A DNA stretch of 58,081 nt from Akkermansia muciniphila (GCF_018709685.1 NZ_JABDHQ010000015.1:1-58081), one strand, 5' to 3'. Positions 33,539 to 42,871 are shown, counted from the first letter of the stretch. Made by a program: numbers and translations. The notes: generated from the letters alone by a model not told the origin.

Positions 33539-35451
33539 ACAACCTTCCCCGACCCATGAAATGCTGCCTTTTCCTGACTCTGGCCTGCGCTGTTCCGGCG
33601 CTGGGGCAGATGATGTATAATCCGCCCGCTTCCGGCGGGGGCGCTCCCGCCGCTCCCCCTTCCTCCCCGGCCGCCGCGCAGCCGAATGCCTACCAGCCTT
33701 CCCGTCAGGGGGATGCCAAGTCCCTGTACGGCAATGAACTGCCCTTCCTGAATCCTCAGGACGGCACCGTGACCATCAACGGTTCTACGCTGAACATGGG
33801 CAGTTTCCGGGAGATTGAGGCGCGCTTCAACAAGTACCTGAGCCAGCCGGAGGAGAGCACGGAGGACGCCAAGGAGTATCAGAAGATTTTTCAAAAACTC
33901 CATGAGACGCTTTCCATGCGGAAGGAAAAACTGTTGGCGGACAATGTGGTGCGGCAGGTAGTGGACCTGTTGACCGCCGCTTCCAGCAATCCGCTGGACG
34001 GAGGCGTGTCCGATGCCCTCTGCCAGGCTATTTATACTGCGTGGCAGGCCAAGACCAACGGGAAGAACAAGGGGAAGATGCTTGAGGCGATGGAGAGGGA
34101 GATACGCAGCAATGCCCAGAAGATGAGCCTGATGGAAAGCGGCGTGACCACCAGTTCCGGTTCCCCCTCCAACCAGAAGGGGGGCAAGAAAGGCGCCTCT
34201 GCCAGTAATCCGGCCAAGAACAACCCCCGCTACAAGTATCTGGAAAAGCGCATGGTGGAGATGGAGGCCCGCAAGCTGAAGCTGGAGAGCGAGCAGGTGC
34301 TGACGGTGACGGAAGCGAAGATCGTGTTCCAGTCCACGCTGGTGCAGTTGTTCGCCCAGCGGCGCTTTGACCATGTTTCCATAGGCTGCGGCATTTACAG
34401 CCGCCTGTTCAATGACGGGGATACCAAGCTGAGGCTGGACAAAAATTCGGACGCCGCCAAGATGTTCAGCGGCACGCTGGGGGCCCCCCCCACCGTAGCC
34501 GTTCTGGATAACCTTTCCCGGGAGCTGGCGCGTGATTCGGACCGCCACATGAAGGCCGTGAACAACCTGGTGGATTCCCGCCATTACGTGGACGCGCTGG
34601 AACGGCTGAATGAGGCGCTCCTGATCGGGGAGTTCATGCCTGCCGTGAATACGTTCCCGTATGAGAAGAAGCAGAAGCTTTATGCCTTCAAGCGGGATGT
34701 GGAGAAGCTGTTTGAGCTGATGAACGGCAAGGATTACGAGGAAGCCCTTACCCTGGTGGAAGCCCTTAAAAAGACCGCACGGGATTTCAGCACGGGCCGT
34801 GCCGAATCCGCCATCAGCGCCGCCGTGTTCGCCAGTGACGCCTACATCGCGCAGGGCCAGGAAGCCCTCGCCAGGGGAGACCGCCCCAAGCTGGAGGAAT
34901 GCCTGAAGAGCGCCATTGAAATCTGGCCCAAGAATCCGCGCCTGCTTCCGCTGCGGAACGCCATGATGGCCGCCGGGCAGCAGTCACACGCGCTGGAGGA
35001 TTTCAAGCGCTTCCACAAGAACAAGAATTACCGCCGCATTTTTGACAACCAGCATGAGTTCGCCGTGCTGGTGAAGGATGACCCGGAGCTCCAGAAGCAG
35101 TTTGTGGAGGACCTGGGCAAGATGGCCGTCATTGAACGCGCCCTGGGTGCCGCGCGCCAGCGTGAGGCCATGCAGGACGTGTACGGCGCCTGGGAGGAAT
35201 TGCAGCAATTGCGTTCCAGGGACCAGGAGCTGTTCATTAATGACCAGGAACTGAACGCCCAGTACCTGGACCTGACCACCAAGGCGAGCACCCTGGTGAA
35301 TCTGCTGAATGATGCGGAAAAGTGCCGGAACGCGGGGGAAGTGGGTTCAGCCCTGGGCAAGTACATGGAGGCCAAGAAGCTGTACCTTTATTCCCGCTTT
35401 GCCAAGGAGGGGATTGAATCCCTGCTGAATGAGGTTCTTCCGTTGAACTAG
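33535..35451 (+). CDS. Secreted helical-repeat protein, unknown
   Basis: The 638-residue protein has a signal peptide (KCCLFLTLACAVPALG), a Pro/Ala/Gly-rich linker and then mainly helical sequence, with TPR-like pairs such as DSRHYVDALERLNEALLIGE and DRPKLEECLKSAIEIWPKNP. The middle has low-complexity Ser/Lys (SNQKGGKKGASASN). No enzymatic motif is seen. The start overlaps the upstream stop (ATGA). It probably acts in the periplasm in a complex with its operon partners. The start could be 7 codons later at MKCCLF. Confidence 0.78.
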   Translation: MNNLPRPMKCCLFLTLACAVPALGQMMYNPPASGGGAPAAPPSSPAAAQPNAYQPSRQGDAKSLYGNELPFLNPQDGTVTINGSTLNMGSFREIEARFNKYLSQPEESTEDAKEYQKIFQKLHETLSMRKEKLLADNVVRQVVDLLTAASSNPLDGGVSDALCQAIYTAWQAKTNGKNKGKMLEAMEREIRSNAQKMSLMESGVTTSSGSPSNQKGGKKGASASNPAKNNPRYKYLEKRMVEMEARKLKLESEQVLTVTEAKIVFQSTLVQLFAQRRFDHVSIGCGIYSRLFNDGDTKLRLDKNSDAAKMFSGTLGAPPTVAVLDNLSRELARDSDRHMKAVNNLVDSRHYVDALERLNEALLIGEFMPAVNTFPYEKKQKLYAFKRDVEKLFELMNGKDYEEALTLVEALKKTARDFSTGRAESAISAAVFASDAYIAQGQEALARGDRPKLEECLKSAIEIWPKNPRLLPLRNAMMAAGQQSHALEDFKRFHKNKNYRRIFDNQHEFAVLVKDDPELQKQFVEDLGKMAVIERALGAARQREAMQDVYGAWEELQQLRSRDQELFINDQELNAQYLDLTTKASTLVNLLNDAEKCRNAGEVGSALGKYMEAKKLYLYSRFAKEGIESLLNEVLPLN

Positions 35452-35533
35452 GGAGGGGCTTCCGGCCCGCGGCGTGTCTGCGGAGACGGAGTATTTGCTT
35501 TTCTTCCGGGGCGCCGCCGCTATGCTACCGCCC

Positions 35534-36268
35534 ATGAAGGCAGTGTACCTGTGTTTGTGCATGCTGGCGGCGTTCTGCATTACGGCCGCGGCGCTTCCCG
35601 CGGATTGCAGCCAGGTGATTGTGGGGTCCGCGGAGGGCTGGAACAGTTCCCATGTGCAGTTGAGCCTTTTGGAAAAGGGGCCGCGCGGCTGGGTGATGGT
35701 GAAGGGGCCTTTTCCGGCGCGTCTGGGAAAATCCGGCTTGGTCTGGGGCAGGGGCGTCAGCCTTCCGCCTTCCGGCGGTCCGGTGAAGAAGGAGGGGGAC
35801 TTGCGTTCCCCCGCCGGGATTTTTGAACTGGGAGGGGTGTATGGCACGGTTCCCGTACCGCAGAAGAAGCGCTCCATGCCGTACCGCCGCATTACGCCGC
35901 GTGACATGTGGGTGGATGATCCCGCTTCCCCGCTGTACAACCAGCACTTTGTCTTGAAGCATGACCCCTCCACTCCGTGGGAGTTCAAGCAGCAGATGAA
36001 GCTGAACGATTACGCGCACAGCCTGAAACTGTTTATCAGGCATAATGCCGCAGCCGGACGGGAGAAGCCCGTGCCTGGCGGCGGCTCCTCCATCTTCTTC
36101 CACATCTGGCGCCGGAACGGCGGGGCCCCTACGGCCGGTTGCACCGCCATGAGTGAGGAGAACCTGAGAGCCATGATCGCGTGGCTGGACCCCTCCAAAC
36201 ACCCGCTTTACATCCTGCTGCCCGCCAGGGACTATCTGCGCCTGCGCGGAGCCTGGGGATTGCCGTAA
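35534..36268 (+). CDS. L,D-transpeptidase (YkuD)-like protein
   Basis: The 244-residue protein starts at MKAVYLCLCMLAAFCITAAA, a signal peptide; an upstream start at 35474 is possible. It contains RSPAGIFELGGVYG and HFVLKHDPSTPWEFKQQM, then SSIFFHIWRRNGGAPTAGCT, with H190 and C203 spaced like the catalytic pair of YkuD domains, though ThrAlaGlyCys replaces SerHisGlyCys. It may crosslink peptidoglycan or attach proteins to it. Class is well supported; activity is inferred. Confidence 0.82.
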   Translation: MKAVYLCLCMLAAFCITAAALPADCSQVIVGSAEGWNSSHVQLSLLEKGPRGWVMVKGPFPARLGKSGLVWGRGVSLPPSGGPVKKEGDLRSPAGIFELGGVYGTVPVPQKKRSMPYRRITPRDMWVDDPASPLYNQHFVLKHDPSTPWEFKQQMKLNDYAHSLKLFIRHNAAAGREKPVPGGGSSIFFHIWRRNGGAPTAGCTAMSEENLRAMIAWLDPSKHPLYILLPARDYLRLRGAWGLP

Positions 36269-36407
36269 TGGCCCCCGTCTTTTCCGTGCCTTCCCTGTGT
36301 CCGCATTTCCATGGAGGGAAAGAGCCATGGGGATTCTTCCATGTCCCCCGGCCTGTGCCGCGCCTGCGGCCGTTCCCGTTCCCGCGCGTGGAAATGCGGT
36401 GTGGCCG

Positions 36408-36650
36408 GCCACAAATAGTTGAAAAGGGTTGAATTTGCTTGAAATGCCTTGAAAATGCAGGCTTTCCGCGCCGGGATGGAAGAGTCGCGGGGACAGTTGC
36501 GGAAATAAATGCCCGGAAGGGCCAATCTTGAAAAATTGAAAGGGCCATTTGTTCCATTTGGGATACTTCACCCTTTCCTTTTCCCCCTGACCTTTCCGAT
36601 TATTTAAGGTTCCACCCTTTCGTCTGTTGATGGCTGGTTACAGCGGGAGA
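36408..36650. repeat. ~245-bp dispersed repeat, copy A
   Basis: From ATAGTTGAAAAGGGTTGAAT through GTTGATGGCTGGTTACAG the sequence aligns along its whole length with 51410-51660, with roughly three quarters of bases matching by eye. It lies in the gap between convergent genes. The first part has four TTGAA(A/T) units spaced about 10 bases. Both strands read as partial ORFs in both copies, so the conservation is nucleotide-level. Confidence 0.75.
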
Positions 36651-36697
36651 GAGGCAAGGAGCGGAAACGGGGCGGGCCTTTTCCTCCTTAAACGCAA

Positions 36698-36727
36698 GAA
36701 GCCGGCCTTCTTGCAAAGGCCGGCTTC
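36698..36727 (-). terminator. Terminator hairpin of the RRM gene
   Basis: GAAGCCGGCCTT (36698-36709) and AAGGCCGGCTTC (36716-36727) pair perfectly with a 6-base loop, 16 bases beyond the RRM gene stop. The T run is weak. Confidence 0.6.
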
Positions 36728-36742
36728 CGCATGATAAAACGG

Positions 36743-37405
36743 TTACTGTTCCTGAGTCTGGGAAGCGGGCGCTTCCGGCTGGATCAGGGGAGTGGAGGTT
36801 TCCTTCACTTCTTCCATGGCGGTCTGCTCCTCCCGGGGGGAGCGGGCTTCCCTGGGCTGTTCCTGGCGTTCGTTGGCGCCGCTGACCAGCAGGTTCCGGC
36901 CCATGAAGGGCTGGTTGTGGAGAATATCCACGGAACGGACGGCATCTTCCATCTTCTTCATTTCCACAAAGGCGTAGCCCTTGGACTTGTGGGTGCGGGG
37001 ATTGTAAATGATTTCCACGGAACTGACTTCGCCGATGCCCTTGAATACGTCTTCAAGATCGCTTTCCGTAGCTTCATAGGAGAGGTTGCCCACGTAAAGC
37101 CTGCGGTTGGAAACGGGCTGCTTGGGTGCGGAAACGCGTTCCTGCCTGTTGTTGCGGGCCACGCGGGTGTTGGTCTTGGCGGGAGCTGCCTTGTCCCTGG
37201 GGGCAGGCTTGTTATTCTTGGCCGGACGAATGCCGAAGAGCCCCAGGAAACGCTGCCACAGGGAGAGCTTGGCAGGTGCTTCTTTCTTATACTTGGGACG
37301 GTAGCCGCTGGAATCCCGGCGGTCATTGCCATAGGAGCGTCCGCTCTTGTTGTAGCGGCGGCGGGCTCCCTGGCCCTGCCTTCCCTGTGTGTTGTGTTGT
37401 GACAT
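36743..37405 (-). CDS. RRM-type RNA-binding protein
   Basis: The 220-residue protein has a basic Arg/Lys/Gln-rich N-terminus, a short hydrophobic patch (LSLWQRFLGLFGIR), a single RRM with RNP2 LYVGNL (103-108) and RNP1 KGYAFVEM (142-149), and a Glu/Pro/Gln-rich tail. Single-RRM proteins in bacteria bind single-stranded RNA, often under cold or stress, but the target is unknown. It is monocistronic and divergent from the region holding a candidate small RNA. Confidence 0.92.
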   Translation of the reverse strand: MSQHNTQGRQGQGARRRYNKSGRSYGNDRRDSSGYRPKYKKEAPAKLSLWQRFLGLFGIRPAKNNKPAPRDKAAPAKTNTRVARNNRQERVSAPKQPVSNRRLYVGNLSYEATESDLEDVFKGIGEVSSVEIIYNPRTHKSKGYAFVEMKKMEDAVRSVDILHNQPFMGRNLLVSGANERQEQPREARSPREEQTAMEEVKETSTPLIQPEAPASQTQEQ

Positions 37406-37409
37406 ACTT

Positions 37410-37660
37410 ATATTCTAAGTTGGTGATTATGTTGGTGTCATGCCGGAGTTGTCGCTGTATGCAGTAGGTTCCGGCCGGAGCATCGCCGGGACGTTCCGCT
37501 ACCATGAGAAAAGCCAGGAGTAAGGATGCCCCATTCCCCGATCAACGGTCCATGCATGGTCTGATAGGGGGGCGATCCGGCTAGGTGCGGTACCAGTCCG
37601 GTCGATTGACGCGTATACCAATGCACAGGGAACCGGCTTCTTGCAAGCCGGTTTCCCGTC
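37410..37660 (+). ncRNA. Candidate structured small RNA of unknown class
   Basis: An intrinsic terminator for plus-strand transcription (37628-37661) lies here with no plus-strand protein gene upstream: the RRM gene leaves leftwards and the sugar transferase begins 100 bases later. Inside, GGATGCCCC (37524-37532) pairs with GGGGCGATCC (37569-37578) with one bulge, enclosing ATCA/TGAT. It does not match what I remember of tmRNA, 6S, SRP or RNase P RNAs. Start and class are guesses. Confidence 0.35.
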
Positions 37661-37665
37661 ATTTT
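37628..37665 (+). terminator. Orphan intrinsic terminator
   Basis: GGGAACCGGCTT (37628-37639), loop CTTGC and AAGCCGGTTTCCC (37645-37657) pair with one bulged T, followed by GTCATTTT. Only the plus orientation has a T run. Confidence 0.65.
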
Positions 37666-37706
37666 GGGCTTTCCGGCGCCCGCAAACGGGGGAAGGTGAG
37701 CTAGCA

Positions 37707-37738
37707 ACTTGACAAAAAGACCAAGGGGGGGCACTTTA
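37707..37738 (+). promoter_or_regulatory. Candidate promoter of the sugar transferase gene
   Basis: A perfect -35 TTGACA near 37709 is followed after about 17-19 bases by CACTTTAAC, a weak -10, 30 bases before the transferase ATG at 37764. Confidence 0.4.
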
Positions 37739-37763
37739 ACTTCAACTAACTTGTACTCTCTCG

Positions 37764-39140
37764 ATGCTGATTCAAAATGCAGACCGTACTACCTACGGGA
37801 TCAATAAGATTGTTTTTTCCATCCTTGCATTCGTCATTTTCTTTATTGTCGGTTTTGTTTCATGGCAATGGATGGGGGTGGATCCGGAGCCGTGGCGTCT
37901 GCGCGTGCTGGTGCTGACGCCGCTGACGATGTCCCTGCTGCTGTACGTCTGCTGTGACCAGCTCGGCGTTTACTACCGGTGCATGACGCTGGGAATGAGC
38001 ATCCAGCGGTTTGTGGTGGCGTATGCCTGTTTTGTCGTGGTCAGCATGATTACCTGGAAGTTTCTTGTACCCTTTTTCGTGGACATCGCCGTGCAGACGC
38101 TGGCTTATGTGCTGACCTTCCTGTGCGGCCTCTGGCTGCGCATCAACCGGTTCCGGGCGGAGAAGGTTTTGGTGGAAGAGGCCCCCACGCTCGTGGTAGG
38201 CGTTCCGGAGCACGTGAAGGAATTCCGGAAGCTGCTGAAAAGCGACCATGTGGATTTCAAGGATGAACTGATGGTGATGGCTCCTGAGGAGGTGGACCGA
38301 GAGGGGGTCAGGAGCTTGCTGATACGCCGGTGCATCAGCAAGGTGGTGTTTCTTCCGGAAGAGGTGGATTCCTCCGTGGCACGGTGCCTGGTGGAGCTGT
38401 GCGGAAAGATGGGGGTTGATTTTTATGCGAGCATGGTGGTGGACATGCCCGACGTGCACCAAACCTATTTCGGGGTGCTGGGGGGCACCAGGATGCTGGT
38501 GTACAAGTCCACCCCCATTCCCTACACTACCTCCTGGCAGTTGAAAAAGATGCTGGACTGGGTGGGCGCGCTCCTGCTCCTGGTCTTCACGTCTCCGCTG
38601 TGGCTGCTGGCCACCATAGGCATCCGGCTTTCCGACCGCGGCCCCGTCTTTTACCGCCAGAAGCGTTCCGGCCTGTATGGCAGGGAGTTCGGCATGTGGA
38701 AATTCCGCACCATGTACCGGGATGCGGACAAGAGGCTGGATGAGGTGAAGGCCAGGTACGGCAATGACATGGACGGCCCCATCTTCAAGCTGGAGCACGA
38801 CCCGCGCATTTTTGCCTTCGGGCGCTTCCTGAGGAAATTCAGCATTGACGAGCTTCCGCAGCTCATCAATGTGCTGAAGGGTGAAATGAGCCTGGTGGGC
38901 CCGCGCCCTTTGCCCGTATATGAAACGGCGGCCTTTACCAGTGACGCGCACCGCCGCAGGCTGAGCGTGCTCCCCGGCGTTACGGGGTACTGGCAGATCG
39001 CGGGCCGCAGCAACATCCGTGAATTTGAACGGCTGGTGGAGCTGGACATGCATTACATTGACAACTGGTCCCTGTGGCTGGATGTCAAGCTGCTGTTGAA
39101 AACCGTCCCGGCGGTGTTGTTCGCACGCGGGGCCAAGTGA
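37764..39140 (+). CDS. Undecaprenyl-phosphate sugar-1-phosphate transferase (EPS initiation)
   Basis: The 458-residue protein has four N-terminal membrane helices, a central nucleotide-binding-like region (PTLVVGVPEHVKEFRKLL), and a C-terminal bacterial sugar transferase domain from ~265. The domain has a membrane helix (MLDWVGALLLLVFTSPLWLL), RGPVFYRQKRSGLYGREF, WKFRTMYRDAD, LRKFSIDELPQLINVLKGEM and SLVGPRPLP. Such WbaP/EpsE-like enzymes load the first sugar on the lipid carrier for exopolysaccharide or glycoprotein glycans. No other EPS genes adjoin it. It may serve the PEP-CTERM/exosortase surface system. Confidence 0.92.
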   Translation: MLIQNADRTTYGINKIVFSILAFVIFFIVGFVSWQWMGVDPEPWRLRVLVLTPLTMSLLLYVCCDQLGVYYRCMTLGMSIQRFVVAYACFVVVSMITWKFLVPFFVDIAVQTLAYVLTFLCGLWLRINRFRAEKVLVEEAPTLVVGVPEHVKEFRKLLKSDHVDFKDELMVMAPEEVDREGVRSLLIRRCISKVVFLPEEVDSSVARCLVELCGKMGVDFYASMVVDMPDVHQTYFGVLGGTRMLVYKSTPIPYTTSWQLKKMLDWVGALLLLVFTSPLWLLATIGIRLSDRGPVFYRQKRSGLYGREFGMWKFRTMYRDADKRLDEVKARYGNDMDGPIFKLEHDPRIFAFGRFLRKFSIDELPQLINVLKGEMSLVGPRPLPVYETAAFTSDAHRRRLSVLPGVTGYWQIAGRSNIREFERLVELDMHYIDNWSLWLDVKLLLKTVPAVLFARGAK

Positions 39141-39210
39141 CGCTTCCTCTTCCTTGCGCTCCTGAAATATACAGGGCGGCGGCAGCGTTTCCGGAGGGCT
39201 TCAGCCGCAT

Positions 39211-39236
39211 GGCCCGGTCGCCGGGAGGCCGTTTTT
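39211..39236 (+). terminator. Terminator after the sugar transferase gene
   Basis: CCGG-TCG-CCGG with flanking GGC/GCC (three-base bulge) is followed by GTTTTTA, about 70 bases beyond the stop codon. Confidence 0.5.
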
Positions 39237-39358
39237 ACAGGGAATGCGGGCGGTTGCCGGCGCCTGTTTGGGTTATTGGCGGAAAATAAAGGAATTTGTA
39301 GCCGGACGGAGACTTTAACCTTGAGGTGGGGAAATGGATAAGGCAAAATCTGCGCACT

Positions 39359-40537
39359 ATGGATTTAGTTCAGCGAGAAATCTCAAAAGAAACGGTGACT
39401 CCGTATTTCATCGAGTATTTCGGTCAGGCGCCAACTCATGTGGCAGCGGCACCGGGGCGTGTGAATCTCATTGGCGAACACACGGATTATAATAATGGTT
39501 TTGTAATGCCTATGGCCCTTGACAACCATTGCGTGGTGGCTGTGGCTCCCTCTCCCGCGGGCAAGCACCGCTTCTGCGGCTCCCTGGGCGACCAGATCCA
39601 TGAAATTGCAGTGGAAGACGCCCTGGTTCCCGGCGATCCGTTCTGGTCCAACTACGTCCGCGGCGTCCTGGCCAACCTGCACAGGCGCGGCATAGAAATA
39701 GGCCCGGTGGACATGCTGATTGACAGCAACGTTCCGCGCGGCGGCGGCCTCTCCTCCAGCGCGGCCCTTGAAGTGGCCGTCTGCACGGCGCTTGCGGCCT
39801 TTGCCGGGGTGGAGATTGATCCCAAGGAAGTGGCCCTGATCGGCCAGGCCGTGGAACATGAATTTGTAAACGTTCCGTGCGGCATCATGGACCAGTTCAT
39901 TTCCGCCAACGGAAAGAAGGGCATGGCCCTCAAGCTGGACTGCGCCTCCCTGGAATATGAACTGGTGCCGATGAACAATGAATCCGTCTCCGTGCTGGTG
40001 CTGGACAGCGCCGTGAAGCACTCCCTGGCGGACGGAGCCTACGGGCAGCGCCGCAAGCAGTGTGAGGAAGCCTCCGCCATCATGGGCGTGCCCTCCCTGC
40101 GTGAAGCCACGCTGGAATTGCTGGAATCCTTCAAGGAGCAGCTTGGCGACGTGCGCTACCGCCGCGCCCGCCACGTCATTGGGGAAAATGCCCGCGTGCA
40201 GGCCTTTGCGAACGCCCTTGCCCGCGGTGACTGGGATGAAGCCGGCGTAGCCATGCGCGGCAGCCACGCCTCCCTGCGTGATGATTATGAAGTTTCCTGT
40301 GCGGAAGTGGACACCCTGGTGTCTCTCTGTGACCGTATTCCCTCCGCCTCCTCCATTTACGGCGCCCGCATGACGGGCGGCGGCTTCGGCGGCTGCATCG
40401 TCGCCCTGGTGAAGACGGAAGACGTGGAAAAGGTGGCCCGCGAGCTTCTTGACGGCTACTGCCAGGAAACGGGGATTGAAACCACTTACCTCGTCACGCG
40501 CGCCGGGGAAGGCGCCCGTGTTCTCTACCAAGCTTAA
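39359..40537 (+). CDS. galK: Galactokinase
   Basis: The 392-residue protein phosphorylates galactose at C1, the first Leloir step. From ATG 39359 (MDLVQREISKETV; a GTG 11 codons upstream is less likely) it has the GHMP signature GRVNLIGEHTDYNNG at 33-47, the ATP loop PRGGGLSSSAALEVA and the third motif GARMTGGGFGGC. The SSS symporter begins 12 bases after its stop. Together they fit uptake and phosphorylation of mucin galactose. No galT or galE lies in the window. Confidence 0.96.
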   Translation: MDLVQREISKETVTPYFIEYFGQAPTHVAAAPGRVNLIGEHTDYNNGFVMPMALDNHCVVAVAPSPAGKHRFCGSLGDQIHEIAVEDALVPGDPFWSNYVRGVLANLHRRGIEIGPVDMLIDSNVPRGGGLSSSAALEVAVCTALAAFAGVEIDPKEVALIGQAVEHEFVNVPCGIMDQFISANGKKGMALKLDCASLEYELVPMNNESVSVLVLDSAVKHSLADGAYGQRRKQCEEASAIMGVPSLREATLELLESFKEQLGDVRYRRARHVIGENARVQAFANALARGDWDEAGVAMRGSHASLRDDYEVSCAEVDTLVSLCDRIPSASSIYGARMTGGGFGGCIVALVKTEDVEKVARELLDGYCQETGIETTYLVTRAGEGARVLYQA

Positions 40538-40549
40538 TCCATACTGATT

Positions 40550-42841
40550 ATGAGAAAACTAGCAACCATATTCGGGGCCCTGGCCCTGATGACGTGGGGC
40601 GTTTCCGCCCAGGAGGGCTCCGCGCCCGCAACGGTGATTGATGCGCAGCCTGCCGCGGCCGCCCCGGCCATGGCCCCGGCTGCGGAAGCTCTGCCGGTCG
40701 CAGACCTTGAGCCGGCGGTTCCCGCCGCCGCCTCCCAGGAAGCCCCGGAAGCCTCCGCGGAACCTAAAACGGCTCCCCTTTCCGCGGTGGAAGTCGTCCT
40801 GTTCTGCGTGGTCGTGGTGGGCGTCATCGCCCTGGGTATCTGGAAAAGCCGTGACCCGGAAGAAACGGCGGAAGAAAAAAAGACCAAGGGAGCTTCAGAC
40901 TACTTCCTGGCCGGGCGCGGCCTGACCTGGTGGCTGGTGGGTTTCTCCCTGATTGCCGCCAATATCTCCACGGAACAATTTGTGGGGATGTCCGGCAAGT
41001 CCGCCAACTGGGTGGGCATGGCGATTGCCGGGTATGAATGGCTGGCCGCCATCACGCTGGTGGTCGTGGCCTTCTGCTTCCTTCCCAAGCTGCTGAAAGG
41101 CGGCGTGTACACCATTCCCGAATTCCTGGAATACCGTTACAACACGCTGGCCCGCTCCCTGATGGCCATCGCCACGCTGCTGATTCTGGTGGGCGTGCCG
41201 ACCGCCGGCGTTATTTACGCAGGCGCCAAGGTCATTTCCGTATTCTTTACAGGATACACCGCCATGGGAATTGACTTCGGCAACATCACCGTAGGCTGTA
41301 TCATCATCGCCTTCTGTGCTACCGTGTACGTATTTGTGGGCGGCTTGAAAGCCTGCGCGTGGACGGACCTCTTCTGGGGCGCCGCGCTGATTGTGGGCGG
41401 CGGCGTGGTGGCGTACTTCGCCCTGATAGCGCTGAGCGGCGCGGACCCGAACCATCTGGTGCAGTCCGCCGCGGCCAATTCCGGCGCCACGGTCGCCTCC
41501 CTGGGAAATCCCTCGGACAGCTTGTGGCACGGGGTGACGCGCTTCTTTGAACTTAACTCCGGGGATGCGGCCAGCGGCGTCAATACCGTGGGCGGCAAGC
41601 TCCACATGATCCGCCCGGCGGACGACGCGGAAATCCCGTGGACGGCCCTCTGCCTGGGCCTGTGGATTCCCAACTTCTTCTACTGGGGCCTGAACCAGTA
41701 CATCATGCAGCGCACGCTGGCCTCCAAGTCCCTGGCGGAAGGCCAGATGGGCATCGTGTTCGCCGCGTTCCTCAAGCTCATCATTCCGTTTGTGGTGGTG
41801 GTGCCGGGCATTCTGGCCTACAACCTGTACCGCAATGACCTGAAGGAACAGGCCGAAGTGAAGTATGCGGCGGAAATCCGCAAGGCGGAAGATCCCGCCA
41901 AGGTCCAGGGCCGTCCCGTCATCTACAAGCTTACGGACAGCTTCCTGGTGGAAAACGTGGAGCAAGGCTGCGCCCACGCCCTGCATAATGCGGAGGTAAT
42001 GAAGGTGGGCGGCGAGGTTATGGCTGATCTGAAGCAGGCCTGCGCCGATCTGAAGGCGGACGCCGCCGATGACCAGACCACGCTGGCGGAACGCGCTCCC
42101 TTCGTGGAAAAGATCGCCAAGCTTAACGACAAGATTATCAAGCCCGCCGTAGACAATTCGGACGGCTACTACCTGACGGATACCCTGGTGGGCTTTGACT
42201 ATGACTCCGCCTTCGGCACGCTGATCAGGAAACTGCTGCCCGGCACGGGGTGGACGTGGTTCGTGCTTGCCGCCCTCTTCGGCGCGGTGGTGTCTTCCCT
42301 GGCGTCCATGCTGAACTCCGCTTCCACCATCTTCACGATGGACATTTACAACAAGCTGCGCAGGAACGCAAAACCGCCGGAACTGGTGACCGTCGGCAAG
42401 ATCGGCCTGCTGGCGTGCGCCGTGATTGCGCTGTGCATTGCTCCGTTCCTGGACAGTCCGGCCTTTGGCGGCATCTTCAACTTCATTCAGGAATTCCAGG
42501 GCTTCCTCAGCCCGGGCGCCCTGTGCGTGTTCCTCTTCGGCTTCTTTGTGCCGAAGTGCCCGCGCATCTTCGGCTGGCTGGGTATTGTCATTAATGCCCT
42601 CCTGTACGGAGCCCTGAAGATATGGCAGCCGGAAATGGCCTTCCTGAACCGCATGGCCGTCTGCTTCATCATCGTCATGGTCATCGGCCTTATCTTCACG
42701 CTGGTGAACGTCGCCCGCGGCGGACAGTCCATCGTGCTCCCGGACCGGGGCGTGGTGGCCCTGCAATCTTCCTCCCGCGCCAAGATTTTTGGCTGGTTTG
42801 TGGTTGCCGCTACGGTAATCCTGTACATCATCTTCTGGTAA
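40550..42841 (+). CDS. Sodium:solute symporter (SSS), SGLT-like, with signal and hydrophilic insert
   Basis: The 763-residue protein has an unusual N-terminal signal-like segment (MRKLATIFGALALMTWGVSA) and a Pro/Ala-rich linker to ~80 before the SSS core. DYFLAGRGLTWWLVGFSLIA, NISTEQFVGMSG, FLEYRYNTLARSLMA, WIPNFFYWGLNQYIMQRTLA and VSSLASMLNSASTIF are SGLT-type hallmarks. Between two membrane helices, residues ~425-560 are a charged helical insert (KYAAEIRKAEDPAKVQGRPV onward), making it longer than the usual 530-570. Being next to galK suggests galactose or a related sugar, but this is inference. Confidence 0.92.
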   Translation: MRKLATIFGALALMTWGVSAQEGSAPATVIDAQPAAAAPAMAPAAEALPVADLEPAVPAAASQEAPEASAEPKTAPLSAVEVVLFCVVVVGVIALGIWKSRDPEETAEEKKTKGASDYFLAGRGLTWWLVGFSLIAANISTEQFVGMSGKSANWVGMAIAGYEWLAAITLVVVAFCFLPKLLKGGVYTIPEFLEYRYNTLARSLMAIATLLILVGVPTAGVIYAGAKVISVFFTGYTAMGIDFGNITVGCIIIAFCATVYVFVGGLKACAWTDLFWGAALIVGGGVVAYFALIALSGADPNHLVQSAAANSGATVASLGNPSDSLWHGVTRFFELNSGDAASGVNTVGGKLHMIRPADDAEIPWTALCLGLWIPNFFYWGLNQYIMQRTLASKSLAEGQMGIVFAAFLKLIIPFVVVVPGILAYNLYRNDLKEQAEVKYAAEIRKAEDPAKVQGRPVIYKLTDSFLVENVEQGCAHALHNAEVMKVGGEVMADLKQACADLKADAADDQTTLAERAPFVEKIAKLNDKIIKPAVDNSDGYYLTDTLVGFDYDSAFGTLIRKLLPGTGWTWFVLAALFGAVVSSLASMLNSASTIFTMDIYNKLRRNAKPPELVTVGKIGLLACAVIALCIAPFLDSPAFGGIFNFIQEFQGFLSPGALCVFLFGFFVPKCPRIFGWLGIVINALLYGALKIWQPEMAFLNRMAVCFIIVMVIGLIFTLVNVARGGQSIVLPDRGVVALQSSSRAKIFGWFVVAATVILYIIFW

Positions 42842-42871
42842 TGCAGGGAAGGCTTTAAGCCTGTGTTTTTC

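Noticed and set aside
35525-36571. Minus-strand frames over the dispersed repeat that begin MKY..W.K.PFQ.FK in both copies
   Set aside because: The match is in more than one frame on the same DNA, so it reflects nucleotide conservation, and the frame in copy A runs through the L,D-transpeptidase gene.
37438-37734. A 98-codon minus-strand frame in the gap before the sugar transferase
   Set aside because: It crosses the strong hairpin and terminator, has no motif and no good start; a small RNA explains the structure better.
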